Positions 22,359-33,375 of a stretch of 64,000 nucleotides of DNA are shown in pieces (positions within the stretch are counted from its first letter, which is position 1; each line of letters begins with the position of its first letter). Origin of the DNA: Branchipolynoe longqiensis (Eukaryota > Annelida > Polychaeta > Phyllodocida > Polynoidae); the NCBI GenBank assembly GCA_030323885.1, contig CM059198.1, forward strand, positions 12,872,462-12,936,461. Reading direction: 5' to 3'. The position numbers and the translations under genes were made by a program. The notes beneath the pieces were generated by a model. It ran no database searches and was not told where the DNA came from. It saw only the letters and a program-made list of their open reading frames with translations.

Positions 22359-22590
22359 TTTGTTTGTTTGGGTTTTACATTTAGCATCATGTCAGGTCAT
22401 TGGAGGATGGCTAGCGACTTGTGGGAGTGGTCACTCATGGCGACTTTATAGTGTTGCCCACTGGGAGATCGGGGCGCCGGCACCATGACCTGACTGAAAT
22501 CCCCCTAAGTCACTGCATCGTGATACTGAGCTAACCAGTCCTTTAACAATCCTGTCAAGGCCAATGGTTAGGCTAGATATCGACACAATG
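22359..22590 (-). mobile_element. SINE1, partial
   Basis: TTTGTTTGTTTGGGTTTTAC, TGGCGACTTTATAGTGTTGC, CACTGGGAGATCGGGG, GATACTGAGCTAACCAGTCC and GGCTAGATATCGACACAA appear in SINE1 order. The head is replaced by a piece of SINE1 body in the other orientation (22600-22655, CTCCAATTGGGGCAGC), a rearrangement. Confidence 0.75.
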
Positions 22591-22772
22591 TCACCGAGTG
22601 GGGTTTCGGGTCATGCTGCCTGTCTCCAATTGGGGCAGCGTGAGTTTGCAGACATTATTTGGTTCCCACCCTGATATGATCGTATATTTAGATAACACTT
22701 AGACGTCCAACAAAGAAGCACGCACATATCTAAATATAGGTGTGCATAGACAGATGCATAGATGTATATATA

Positions 22773-23681
22773 TGGGTCGTTCTCAGAAGTTATCTACCAA
22801 TACTGTGACATCAGTACCACACAATCAAAATGCTGTCAAGGTCCGATATACAAGCTTCCTCAATGTGTATTTCCCTTTGCATCTGAATAATTGGAAATAA
22901 ACATATTCTGACATTTTTAAGTAGGTCAAATGATGTTCGCACCCAATAAATAACAGTATAGCATGGAAACCAATCTGACTCCAAAATCAAATATTTTCCA
23001 CCACATTTCACATACCACTTGCTTTATAAACAGTAGTAATAATAATTTGAAACCTCATTGCTATGGTTTTGTGTTATTTGTGACGATTAAAGAGAAAAGC
23101 AGAAAAATGTTAATAATGTAACAGTCCAAGTGGAATCAACAATTTTACACAAATGTTCAGCTCAAATTTCAATGTTTAGGGGCAATTTCAGGATTGATCT
23201 TTTACTATACCATAACTGGGTCCTTGCATAGAGTGGTGTCAAATAGAGAAAATAGTTCCAGTACTTTATCTGTACTCAATGTTTGATACAGAGTTGCATA
23301 GTACTTTCAAGTGGAAACAACATGTTACGATGTTAATGACTCCAGAAAAGGTTAACTTTTTCTTAATTCTTTTAATTTTCTTGAGAAATAAATGTCTTCA
23401 ACTTAATGAAGACATTATATATGACCATTTGAAGTGAAATGTACTGTTGTTCAGAGGTTTTCATTAACTTTGTGACACTTTATTTTCAATGCTGTTGACA
23501 ATGTCACAAATTACTGATGTAATTTTCTATTTATTTAGCGACATCCATCCCAATAAGATACATAGTACACAATATTAACATTTACTTTTGATCTAAATAT
23601 TGACACCCCGATACTGGGTTTCTTTGAAATATGCATTTCAAGTAGACTACCTCAACTGGTACAGTTTCTGAGAACGACCCA
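22773..23681. mobile_element. AT-rich MITE, TIR TGGGTCGTTCTCAGAA
   Basis: Left TGGGTCGTTCTCAGAA and right TTCTGAGAACGACCCA are inverted; TATA flanks both sides. The 909-bp interior is AT-rich with no coding frame. The element at 34193-34973 has a related TIR. Confidence 0.8.
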
Positions 23682-23876
23682 TATACATATGAATACATCC
23701 TCACGTGTATGTGTATATAAACTATATATATATATGTAGATGTGTTCACTAACAAAGGCCAGCGTGGGGCTGGTAACTGGATAGGGCTATGTTGGCACAC
23801 TGAGAAGCACTCCTTGATTACGCTATATATAGGCTGACTACAGTACAGATGAAAAAGACAAGGCAAAGTAGTGGGT

Positions 23877-24360
23877 TTAGATCATATGTTCTCTGGCATA
23901 GAGAATATGATGCCCTAGCCTTAAGAAAAATTGTATGTTCTCACGTGGTAGCATCGCATCAGAATAAGTTACATTAGATTTCCTTAGGAGCCCCCTAAAA
24001 CTACATAATACCGCTGCCCGCCAAGCAATATGCCCAGGGTTATTTGAAAGAAAAGAGAACATCTGCTTCAACATATGTGGTAACAAAGGAGTCGCCTGCT
24101 TCGGCGAATCTCCCAAAGTCCTACATATTCCTCGAATGGTGGAACTAATTACGAAATCTGTATAGTCTATAGGCGTAGCACATTGACACTTGAGAAAATA
24201 ATTAAGGCCACTCAAATAATTAATCACAGACGAGTATTTACAGGTTCTAGCCAACCATGTTGCATACAAAGCAATTTGCAAAGCATTACATGGCACAGGT
24301 GAATGAGTATCTGAAAATTCTGCTATAAACGACAGATATTTATTTACTTGTACAGCTCTA
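23877..24360 (-). pseudogene. Tyrosine recombinase, N-terminal part
   Basis: The main open segment (24296-23877, 139 codons) contains a core-binding-type region (near YSSVINYLSGLNYFLK), then GICRTLGDSPKQATPLLP and an R-containing motif (near AAVLCSFRGLLRKSNV) of the kind that starts the catalytic domain, including the first catalytic Arg. It stops inside the terminal repeat, before the HxxR and Tyr motifs. A frameshift near 24300 separates it from an upstream in-family segment. Its product would have cut and joined the circular cDNA at the target. Confidence 0.65.
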
Positions 24361-25970
24361 GCTGCCTGAGAATTTGGAGTGTAGCATTTTGTTGTTCTTC
24401 TTTGAGCTTATCGAGTCCTGAAAAGACAACGGATGCTGAAATAAGTTACTCCAACATAGCCTTCCTTCCGGGTCTGCATTAATTATAACCCTTGCCATGG
24501 CAATTGAGTTCAATCTACTTAAGGCATCTGTTATTACATTTAACTCACTGTCGATACGCACAGAAGTAAACACAAAATTGTACTTTATTGACATCCAAAA
24601 TAAGCGTCTTAGGTAATACATAATTCCTTTACATTTTGATCATCCTGTATTTATTGCTGATTCCACTGTTGCACTGTCTGTGATCATCATTATGGCTGCA
24701 CCTTCCCAGGTAGGTGCCCAACGCTTCACTGCTGCGTACACGGCCAACATTTCTAGTTCGTTAATGTGAGCCATATGTACCCCATTATCATGCTGATAGT
24801 AGTGGTGTTCCACCTCTGTTTTAAGTAACTCTGCCTGCACAGGATCAAAGCAGCCTATTAACCCCAACTACTGGCATCACTATATGTGGCTTTTATAGAC
24901 GCAAACTTCCCTAACATTAACGCTTTACCATTAAACTTTTTGGCAAAATCGAACCACCAATCTATGCCTTCTCTGAAGTCTGCGTTCAGCCGCACTTTAT
25001 AGTACGGTCGGGCTACCGAGTTCAAAAAATCATACACCTGACGAGAAAAGGTTTGCCCACCACGCACTACTTTGGCGCAGTGGGCTAACAGTCCGGCTAA
25101 TCTCTCAAGGTATTTTTTAGTAGCTTTTTTCCTACTTTTAAAGAAACTAAGAATTTCCCTTAGTTTCTCAAGTTTATCAAGTGGAAGAGTTAATTCCAGG
25201 TTAACCATATCAATTATTATTCCCAAAAATCTAACTGTCCTACTTGGACAAATTAGTTTTTTATAGCTAAAGTAGAAGCCTAATAGGCGCAAAATGGCAA
25301 TTAACTTATTTTGTTGCTCTTTCGCAACCTCAAAACTTGAGGATATGATGCAAAAATCATCCAAGTAATTTACTATTTTATATATCTCTTCTCTATTCGC
25401 GCATCTAACTATGAAGTCAGATATTTTGGAAAAAACAAAAGGACTCGAAGATAGCCCCATGCATAGTCTATTGTCAAGCTTGTACTCAGGCATACTTCCG
25501 GGTTTATTATTAAACTCCCATACTAGACCTTGTCTAAGTCTATCTGTCGGGTGTATAGAAATTGCTCGATAAGCGTCTTTTAAATCTATTGTAGATAAAT
25601 AGTCCCCTTCAATCATCTGATCTACTACATTATCAACACTGTTATATTTAAATTTAAGTGCAACTCGCTCTGTGAAATTATTTACCGATGATTTCTTGGG
25701 TAGACTACAATCTGTTATCCCTCTCCCACCCCCTGGTTTTGGTATACAAAATATGTTATGTACACAAATTGGGGTAGTGTTTGTCCAGGAAATTATGTCT
25801 TGGTCTAATTCAGATAATAATTTTTGCGTGATGATATCCCTGTACTTATCTTTATAGATCCTCTTAAATTTGGTATCATAATTTGCATCACAGTCCGTAT
25901 TTATTACGTGAAAGCCAAACACTACACCCCACAGGATATACATCCAATCAGGATCTGTGTCTCCTCTCAA
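24358..25970 (-). pseudogene. DIRS-like reverse transcriptase-RNase H
   Basis: The largest frame (25970-24858, 370 codons) has RT motifs: PKPGGGRGITDCSLPK, DYLSTIDLKDAYRAISIH, the catalytic VNYLDDF, and VRFLGIIID. RNase H follows, broken by frameshifts near 24860 and 24640: SDAS (first Asp), NELEML (Glu), ITDSATV (second Asp), and a terminal TDALSRL (third Asp). The DIRS-type link of RT to RNase H followed by a recombinase supports the assignment. The YxDD box is intact, so inactivation is by frameshift only. Confidence 0.8.
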
Positions 25971-25988
25971 AAAGATTTCACTTATAAA

Positions 25989-26749
25989 TCAACATGGTTT
26001 TAATTGCACTAAGTTACCTGCTATATAATGCTTACAATTACAATTACCATTGATACATTCATATTTGACATCAATCATTTCCGGAACTGCTTGGGGGGAC
26101 TCTTTGATATGGAACTTCCAATAACAGTAATCTCCTTTAACTGTTTCTACATAAAGCATGTCATTACTACTTCCATCACTTGCTTCTATCCAATCATTTA
26201 TTATTCCGTTAACTTGGCTTTTTACCTCAATTCCCTCAACTATATTTTCGCCTGATAACAACTGACTATTATTATTGGCTTTATGTTCAGTTTCATGATT
26301 CGTATTAGCACATGTAACATTTATATCACTATCAACATGATAACAATCATTCTCAATGTTAACTTGGCTTACTTCACGTTGGTCATCCCGTATAGTATTT
26401 CCTGTACGCCACCCAGTTAATTCACCATTGTTAGTAGCACATGTAACGGTTATTGGAATGTTTTCAACTCAACGACTAACCCTGGCGCAGTAGTAGGCAG
26501 TTCAATGCGTGCACCTGCGTGACTCAATTCGTAACAGGCTTTAGGTATCACCTCTGAGCCATACCTTATCACACTCTCCCCTGACTGGGTCATAGCCGTA
26601 AACCCTGTAGTACTAATTCTAATGTCGTTCACAGAAGCTTGACTGCTGTTAATTTTAGCTTCCGTACAGTCATTACGACATTTAATTATTGTAATTTCCT
26701 CATTACTTTTAGTGTGTTGCATATTCCTAGCCTTCGCGGTGCCGTCCAA
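25989..26749 (-). pseudogene. Middle segment between gag and RT of DIRS copy 1
   Basis: Two open pieces (26749-26450 and 26261-25989). The second ends near CINGNCNCKHYIAGNLVQLK and an in-frame stop, directly before the RT segment that begins IFLRGDTDPDWMYIL. The copy at 36.5 kb has the same CxxKHxIxG...QLKPC...DPDW string without that stop, showing that the segment belongs to the RT protein's N-terminal extension. The Cys spacing may be a small metal-binding site. Function unknown. Confidence 0.55.
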
Positions 26750-26752
26750 AGT

Positions 26753-27740
26753 TCAGTCTTTCGCACAATTATATTTCTTGTGACCTTTACTGCCACACTT
26801 CGAACACCAGTGCCCAAAATTACACACGTCGTCTGTACGGCTACAACCAGCTTCCTTATTCCATTTATAACAACCTAGTTTACCGTCCTTTGTGTATGAA
26901 GTGGTTTTACGCACAGCGCCAACTGACTTTGTTTGCCACATGTTGTGCAAACCATAGTGGAACATACCAAGTCCTGTGTTCTTACTGCCGAAGGCTGCAA
27001 AACCTTCCACTTCAGCAAGTTTCCTTATATCTTTGTCATATTCTATGTGTGTTGAATCATGGAAGTCGTTCTGCCTCGCTCTTGACGACATGAAACATAT
27101 ATGTTCTAAGAACGCACGAAAATCTTTGACCATTAAACCTTCAATGTCGAGACACCACTGTATTGAAGCAGTCATCAGTTCATAGCAATTTAATTTCTTT
27201 AATTCTTTTCCTAACACCGCATAACGTCTCAGACTCCACTTACTTCGTCGCCTTCTTGTACTGCTTGAGCTTCGACTTCTTGAGTCCGACAGAGTTTGTC
27301 TCCGTTGTCTTGTTCTTGACCGTTTCCGCGCCCTTGCCAACCCATAGTCGGAATGTTCCGCAATGGCGTCCATTGCACCCGTGGTTACCGGTGCTCGTCC
27401 TTCCCTATGCAATGGAGTCGAACCCAGCAGACGCCCTTCCTTCCTTCCTTCCTTGCATTTCGCCATGCTTCGCTTGCAATTCAGCTATACGTTCCTCCCT
27501 CGACATGTCCACAATTTCTTTTAGAAGTGCCCTTTCTTGGTCTTCTAAATTGAGGGTCTGCATACGACTCACCAATTCTGGCGAACTTTCACGTGAAACG
27601 CTTCTCGAACCCTCCACCTCCTCAACTGCTGTTCGTCTGGTAGCTCTCGTTGACAGCATTTTCTTCGCTTTCTTCTTTCCTTTCATCTTCTTACACTTAT
27701 CTATTCTATGTGACAACCCACACGTATCACAATAGGGCAT
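26753..27740 (-). pseudogene. Gag-like protein with CCCH-type zinc cluster
   Basis: Two overlapping frames. The first (27740-27405) opens with a CX2C...HX4C cluster and a Lys-rich stretch. The second (27466-26753, 237 codons) has a basic Arg/Ser region, a globular part (near CYELMTASIQWCLDIEGLM), then a dense Cys/His run with CNFGHWCSKCGSKGHKKYNC at its end. Cys/His clusters of this type occur in gag proteins of Ngaro/DIRS elements. The frames meet within a CTTC microsatellite (about 27440-27463), a likely site of slippage that caused the frameshift. Confidence 0.6.
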
Positions 27741-27992
27741 GCTGGAAAGTCTTAGTTCTGGAAGATCTCACATGACCGTACTGCACCAGAAGAACATTGA
27801 GATCAGAATGGCTTAGGTTTGCATCGAATCCGCACCACACAATTGGCGCCACAATCGCGCGTCCCGTAGTGGGGTGGGTGCGCGACTTCGAATATATATA
27901 ATAAATACAATTAATCGTACAATAAACAATATGCAATAAGTAACAATGAGAATTGCCCGTTCCTTTATATTATTATAATACATTATAATACA

Positions 27993-28017
27993 CATATTCT
28001 CTGGCATAGAGAATATG
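27993..28017. promoter_or_regulatory. Palindromic site, possible recombinase core
   Basis: Perfect 10-bp arms CATATTCTCT and AGAGAATATG flank a 5-bp spacer GGCAT. A nearly identical copy with one extra base lies at 23883-23909. Inverted arms around a short asymmetric spacer are the usual layout of tyrosine-recombinase crossover sites; that role is inference. Confidence 0.4.
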
Positions 28018-28045
28018 ATGCCCTAGCCTTAAGATAAATGTATGT

Positions 28046-28539
28046 ATCTTGGGCGCAGGTGACAGTGTAGCATCCATTATAGAAGCATGCCGGCGGTGGA
28101 GCCACCAGTCACGTGGTTGGAGGGGGTGGGGGCATACATCAAATAAGCCACCCCATCAGTAATAAGGTAGAACATAAACATATAATCACTTCCGTGCCTT
28201 TATACTCGTATAATGCTAATACATCACATATATGTATATATATATGACATGCTACCACAATTCCCTCTACAGAGAAGCACATAAGTCCCATGTTATTCCA
28301 CCAGAATGACAATGCTTAGGGGTGGGCTGGAGTGCTTGTGCACATCACAAACCAGGAGTACACTATGCAACATAAATGTACAGGTAGTGAGTGATATTTT
28401 ATTCAAAGATCTTGTAACCTGATTGTAACAAAATATTGTTGGTATAATCACTAGGTTTTAAAACTATATTGTCTGATGAAAGCATAGTATTTCCAAGACC
28501 AAAACAATGTTCTGACCTTGATTCTACATAACTACTAAA
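28046..28539. other. No gene seen
   Basis: AT-rich with TATA microsatellite near 28227-28247. Positions 28400-28540 extend the LINE frame by chance only; similarity to RT stops at about 28540. Confidence 0.5.
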
Positions 28540-29340
28540 AAATTGATAATGAATTCCATCAGGTCCAACTGCTGTGTCATGGGAGCTTTCCAAAGAACAC
28601 CTCAACTCACCCATACTGAATCGGGAGTTGTAGTGCTCCTCGCCATTGGAGGAAAAGTCCAAGAGCTTTCGCTCTTGGCATTCCTTGACGGCCCGAAAGC
28701 CCGCGAGGCAGTTTGACAAAGAAGAGTTTCCAGCAAAGGTGCGAGCCAATTCTTCACTTATTTCGTCGAGTGATGTGAGAATGGTGCCATTGTGTTTCAA
28801 GTGCTGGACTACAGAAGAATCACCTCTCCTTCGTTTGATTCTCCTGATCATTGTCCACACTTTGCCCAATGGTGTGTGCATCGTGATGCTAGAAACAAAT
28901 TGTCTCCAACACTGCCTCCGCGCTTCTTTGATTGTTCTGCGAGCGTGAGCGCGCAGAATTCTAAAGAGCGCCAGATTTTCAGCAGTCGGTCTCCTGTGGA
29001 ATTTACGCTGAGCTTTCTTTCGTTCCTCCTTGTAGCCCTCCTACAGCTGTCATCTAACCATGGAGGCGTCAAATGCTTGGGAGTTGCCGAAGTCTTTGGA
29101 ACAGTTTTCTCTGCGATCCATCTCAGCATCTCAGTGAAGGCATCGATGTCACTGATGTCTGGAGTGAACTCCTCGTGACATAGGGTCTGGAAGGTGGCCC
29201 AGTCGGCTTTACAAAGCCGCCAGCTCCTTTCTCGCTCTATGGGAGATGCCCCCCCGCAATTAAGAATAATTGGGAAGTGGTCATCCCAGACCCTCCATGA
29301 AAAGTCCAGCGCCAGTTCTGGTTCTACAATGCTGAGATCG
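28540..29340 (-). pseudogene. LINE ORF2: linker and N-terminal RT
   Basis: Segments 29129-28848 and 28881-28399 overlap in different frames. The first has a linker typical of I/Jockey-type ORF2 (near LTPPWLDDSCRRATRRNER). The second reaches the first RT motif (near MGELRCSLESSHDTAVGPDG, where GPDGI is the usual start of RT motif 2a), then diverges into unrelated sequence. The protein would copy its own RNA at nicked target DNA. Confidence 0.7.
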
Positions 29341-29348
29341 ATGGCAGA

Positions 29349-29898
29349 CTATGTTCCGTAGCCAGGATGCAAATATGTGTATGAACCATCGTTCAATACA
29401 CACAGAGCATGAGCGGCCACAAGGTCCTCAATTCTCTTGCCCTTAGCGTTCCTATTGTCCCCGCCCCCATAATGGGTTGTGGCCGTTAAAGTCACCCATA
29501 AGTAAATATGGGGACGGTAACTGGTCCACAAGGGTGTCAAGTTCTTGTAAAGTGAGAACGGAGCTCAGAGGAATGTAAATGGAACAGAGAGTTACAGTCT
29601 TATGCAGCATCAGACATACAGCTATAGCCTGTAGTGTCATGTCTAACGCCACTGGCGTACATACCACATCACGTCTGACCAAGATGGAGGAGCCGCCAGC
29701 GGCTCGGTCTCCATCTGGTGCGTGCTTGTTTTGAATGGTTTGGCCTTTAAGACTACAACTCTCAGAAGCTTTTATATAAGTTTCTTGTAGGCAAACAGCG
29801 AGTGGATTGAGGTTGCAACAAAGAAGAGACAACTCTTCAATGTTGCTCCTAAAACCTTGGCAGTTCCATTGAATAAGAGATGCACCTGTCACTGTCAT
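29349..29898 (-). pseudogene. LINE ORF2: apurinic-type endonuclease
   Basis: The frame 29898-29452 has the order of EEP-fold LINE endonucleases: LIQWNCQGFRSN (Asn), LQETYI (catalytic Glu), GGSSILVRRD, SIYIPLSS and LMGDFNGHNPLWG (Asp-Asn pair). A frameshift near 29460 moves the remainder into another frame (GKRIEDLVAAHALCVLNDGS, YTYLHPGYGT). The final SDH motif region is degraded. It nicks target DNA for target-primed reverse transcription. It starts 4 bp inside the end of ORF1. Confidence 0.8.
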
Positions 29899-30340
29899 TT
29901 TGGAGCAGTGGCAGGTGTTCTCCCCCTCGCCTTTGGTTTGAGGGAGAGACTTCGACTGCAGGTTTCCACAGTCTTAGGCATCTCAATATCAGCCAGCGCC
30001 CAATATCTATTTGATGTTAAGTTTTTGGAGATCGATGACCCCCTGGACGTTTTGTCCGTAGGGGTCAAAGATCCCTTCGGAACTCGGTCTGACAAATTGT
30101 TCTTCTTTTTGGGCATCGCCGGCTCGGCAAGCGTCTGCACCGCAATACTATTATTACTATTATTACTTTTGGTCGAAACCGGCGTCGGTTTTGGGACTGG
30201 GGTGAAGGCAAGTGGGCTTCCCTCCAGTCAACCACGTCAGTTCAGTCTGGCAGTCAATTGTCCTGTTGGAGGCTTTGGCTACCACAGCATAGCTCTTGGT
30301 GATTGGCGAGGGAATATTCGCCTCAGCCAGCCTTCAAGCT
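29895..30340 (-). pseudogene. LINE ORF1, C-terminal part
   Basis: The last 81 codons (30140-29895) are Lys/Pro/Ser-rich with SNRYWALADIEMP, a motif style found at the end of I-type ORF1. Upstream in other frames are KSYAVVAKASNRTIDCQTEL and a Thr/Pro/Lys-rich stretch, matching the usual S-Y-x-x-V and C/V-Q-T-x-L-T-W arrangement. The CCHC zinc knuckles that normally precede it are not seen. At least two frame breaks. Confidence 0.55.
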
Positions 30341-30544
30341 TCTGGAATAGGTGTGCAGGTTAATTGGATTTGGTATATCAGACCCACTGCACTGTGCAGT
30401 GCACACATAACTCTGAAGGCACAGACTACCCATGCATCAATTTATTTGTAAATGGAGGATTACTGTACCACATGTGAGGTGTCATCCATGCATTTAGTAA
30501 CTTCGGTAATTTCTTCACTTTATAATACAATAATACAATGCAAA

Positions 30545-30856
30545 AAACCGAATATATATACATTTTTACATATATATACATATGTATATGTAAAAATATA
30601 TGTATATATATATATGCATATATACTAAATGTATGTGTATATATACATTATATGTATATATACATGCATATACGTGTATATTAATATACATGTATGTGTA
30701 TATGTGTATATATACATATATATACATACATATACTATATACATGTTATGTATATACATGTATATTTATATATACGTATAAATACATATATTTTTACATA
30801 TACATATATATGTGTATATATTTGTATAAATACATATACATTATATATGTACACAT
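30545..30856. repeat. TATA/CATA word-rich microsatellite
   Basis: Alternating ATATACATGTATA-like words, highly self-complementary. A second such block (31031-31255) lies on the far side of a GC-richer island (30857-31030) that holds a poly-C and a poly-G run (30903-30914 and 30925-30934) able to pair with each other. Confidence 0.85.
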
Positions 30857-31030
30857 AATGATAGTGATAAGACCGTTGCCGCATGTAATACGATCTGGAG
30901 TGCCCCCCCCCCCCTACTTATCTGGGGGGGGGGGTCACGGCATGCACCACCCCACCCCCTGCGTGGAGCATGACACTCCACGGAGCTGTTCCATGCATTG
31001 CATGGTATCCTAGCAACCAATATTATATCT

Positions 31031-31255
31031 GAGATATATGTGTATACACGTATATATATGTGCATATATACATATATATACATATTAATCTATGTGCATA
31101 AATATGTATTTGTATATATATATATATGTACATATAGTTATATATGTGTATATATGTATGTGTATGCATAGTTATATATACATGCATATATATATAAGCA
31201 TATATATTTATATGTGTATATACGCATATATACATGTACATATATGTACATATAA
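31031..31255. repeat. TATA/CATA word-rich microsatellite, second arm
   Basis: Same vocabulary as 30545-30856; together they form a large imperfect palindrome around the island. Confidence 0.85.
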
Positions 31256-31637
31256 AGTAGGCTATGCTCTGGAAACAAACACTAACATGAATATGGGTTG
31301 AACAGTTTAATAGTCTCATGGCTAGGCAACTGCCCAGCCGGTTAAAGTTTGAAAACGCGCCAAAAAGGGCGCAGGCACAGCACAAGTGCCGCAGTACAGG
31401 CGTCATGGACCCAATCAGCCAACACTCATTTCGTTGCGCACAAGGTTAGCCAAACCAATCATTTCCGCACACACGCGGTTGGCTACTGCGCAGTAGATAA
31501 TAAAACAATAAGGAGGATAGGCCGCTCCGCCTTATATTCATAAGTACTTATCCTATATAAGTAGGCTATGCTCTGGAAACAACACTAACATGAATATGGG
31601 TTGAACATTTAATAGCTCATGGCTAGGCAACTGCCCA
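31252..31637. repeat. Direct repeat pair of about 83 bp
   Basis: GTAGGCTATGCTCTGGAAAC through GCTAGGCAACTGCCCA occurs at 31252-31336 and 31555-31637, with three short indels between them. Confidence 0.9.
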
Positions 31638-31667
31638 AAGGAAACGCCCACGGTTCCCCCCAACCCA

Positions 31668-31901
31668 CTAGTCATGTGTCACCGACAGGATTGCGGCCAC
31701 ACGCATATCATCCACAATTCGGCTGGAAAGGGGAGTCTTAATGTAGTCATAGACTGTTTTGGAGACCCAGTCCCCCCTAGCACGAATTTCTTCAATTGTT
31801 GCACCCGACATGTGCAAAAATGTACAGCCCCCCCTACGTAGTGAATGGGAGCTTAGCTGGGTGGTATCCAACCCCGCCCTACAGGCAAAAAGCTTCAACA
31901 T
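31668..31901 (-). pseudogene. Tyrosine recombinase, catalytic C-terminus
   Basis: 77 codons contain HSLRRGGCTF (His-x-x-Arg motif of the catalytic box), GATIEEIRARGDWVSKTVYD with the candidate nucleophile Tyr, and a C-terminal tail. The first catalytic Arg and core-binding domain are absent because the frame joins a gag-like region upstream within 23 bp. Not expected to be active. Confidence 0.75.
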
Positions 31902-32481
31902 TGCCTGATAAGTTGCATAATCTAGAGGAGCTAATGGCAGCTAAGTACTCGTACCACTTCGCCTCACCCTGGGCCACTTTTCCTTTTTCTTCATTACGGA
32001 TCACATACTTGTGTGGCAACAACGTCACTTTACCAGCCATCCTCGCTTTCTTACCCGCTATGCGAATCAAGTTATGCATCATTGAGTCATCACTATCAAA
32101 ACCGTCATCTGCAAAAGATAAATTACACGACGTGCGTTTACGCACCCGCGACAACCCGGAAGAAACTGAATGTTTACCTTTTGCCGTGTGCATAATGGCC
32201 TTCAAACCACAGGAATCACACGAGCGAGCCGGACAAACTGGCAAATCTTCTGTCATGTCCATAACCGTTACACCCTCCTCCATGATGATGTCATCAGTGT
32301 GTATATCCGGCCCGCTTGGTGTGTGACCTATAGAAGGCAAATTTTGGCCATTTGTTGATTCCAACGAAACAATCTGAGCCAGTAATGGCTCCTGTACCGC
32401 CGCTAGCTTTATATCAAGGAGGCATGAGATATCCTCCAGAGTCACCTGTTGATTTGAAGATGACGGCATCACCGGGGACAC
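31879..32481 (-). pseudogene. Gag-like frame of a YR element
   Basis: 200 codons, acidic in the middle with a Met/Asp-rich stretch (near DDIIMEEGVTVMDMTEDL), a Cys pair (CPARSCDSCG), then a basic region and a globular-looking segment (near VTLLPHKYVIRNEEKGKVAQ, EAKWYEYLAAISSSRL). The end overlaps the recombinase remnant in another frame. Its role as gag is inferred from its position. Confidence 0.45.
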
Positions 32482-32520
32482 CGTCTGCAGGTCCTCGCAT
32501 CAAATTCTTGTCGATGACGA

Positions 32521-33375
32521 TGGACGACTAACTGAATCTCGGCTTTGCACCACCAAATTCGACTCACACGATAAATCCATAGACTGCAGTAGTGCCATGG
32601 AATACTTCCGGACCACACTCCAAACTTTTCCAACCTGAGGCATCTCAAGCAGCTTTAAAATTTCTTATTGAAATTCAATGAATTGTCATCAACGGTGGCC
32701 AGGTAAGGACTGGATTAGCCTTTGAATCTACTACCAGAAGTTAACTTTGTACATAGCGACGCGTGCTACGAATGGTATCTATGGTATTCATAATATCAAG
32801 CCCGTAGTCAGGGTTTTGAATTAAACATGTTACCGGCAACATGGACAATTATATACACAAGTATATACATCATTATATACATCATCATATACATCATTAC
32901 ATTCATAATTATAGACATAAATACATTAATAATGACATTAATGATAATAATTCAGTAATAATGATATTAATAAGGACAACATAAATAATGATAATAATGA
33001 TAATAAAACGATAATAATAATTACAATAATAATAATTGATCAAATATAGGTACTAATACTGCTAATAAACCTAATCTGACATGCTCACTGTTCTCCCTCT
33101 CTGAACTAACCCCCAACCCCTAGTAGGCTGGCCACTGCATGTGAAGGGGTGTAAAGGGTGTGTGGTGTGGGGCTGGGGGGGGAGACAGTCACCGTGTGTG
33201 TGTGGGGTGGGGGGCAGTCACACAGGGTTTGCCACTGACCAGCATATACCCCCATGGCTCACTGGAGCTACCTCTATTGTGATGTGGGTGTTTGGTTATA
33301 CCAATACAGTAACTAGCACAGGGAACCTGGTTTATTGTCATTCAGCGCTAACATTTGAATCTTGTTTTACAAATT
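32521..33375. other. No gene seen; microsatellite block
   Basis: 32850-33045 is a degenerate ATA/CAT/AAT microsatellite (ATATACATCATTATATACAT, then AATAATGATAATAA). 33125-33230 is G-rich with GGTGTGTGTGGGG runs. Confidence 0.7.

Larger units (their letters stand above)
23883..28045 (-). mobile_element. DIRS-like YR retrotransposon, copy 1
   Basis: On the minus strand: gag with zinc fingers (27740-26753), a middle segment (26749-25989), RT plus RNase H (25970-24358) and the start of a tyrosine recombinase (about 24360-23877). This gene order defines DIRS-type elements, which use a recombinase rather than an integrase. A direct repeat of about 55 bp bounds it (23883-23937 and 27993-28045), containing a palindrome. 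The recombinase lacks its catalytic half, several frameshifts are present and no inverted termini were found, so this copy is dead. Confidence 0.75.
28540..30340 (-). mobile_element. I/Nimb-like LINE, 3'-truncated
   Basis: Minus-strand order: C-terminal part of ORF1 (about 30340-29895), endonuclease (29898-29349), linker and first part of RT (about 29340-28540). The RT palm, RNase H and 3' UTR are missing. Canonical insertion truncates LINEs at the 5' end, so this copy must have lost its 3' half after insertion or by recombination. It belongs with, or close to, the element at the right edge of the window. Confidence 0.8.
31252..32520 (-). mobile_element. Internally deleted YR retrotransposon with split direct repeat
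   Basis: Minus strand: gag-like frame (32481-31879), recombinase catalytic end (31901-31668), then repeat B1 (31637-31555), a 218-bp spacer (31554-31337) and B2 (31336-31252). The ORF-B1-A2-B2 order is the 3' side of a PAT/Ngaro split direct repeat. A copy of the spacer (A1) was not found upstream, so the 5' end is missing or diverged. RT and RNase H are deleted. Confidence 0.6.

Noticed and set aside
26890..27735. Plus-strand frames of 67-190 codons
   Set aside because: Antisense to the gag region of DIRS copy 1, whose minus-strand zinc cluster is clear.
29857..30363. 168-codon plus frame
   Set aside because: Antisense shadow of the LINE ORF1/endonuclease boundary on the minus strand.
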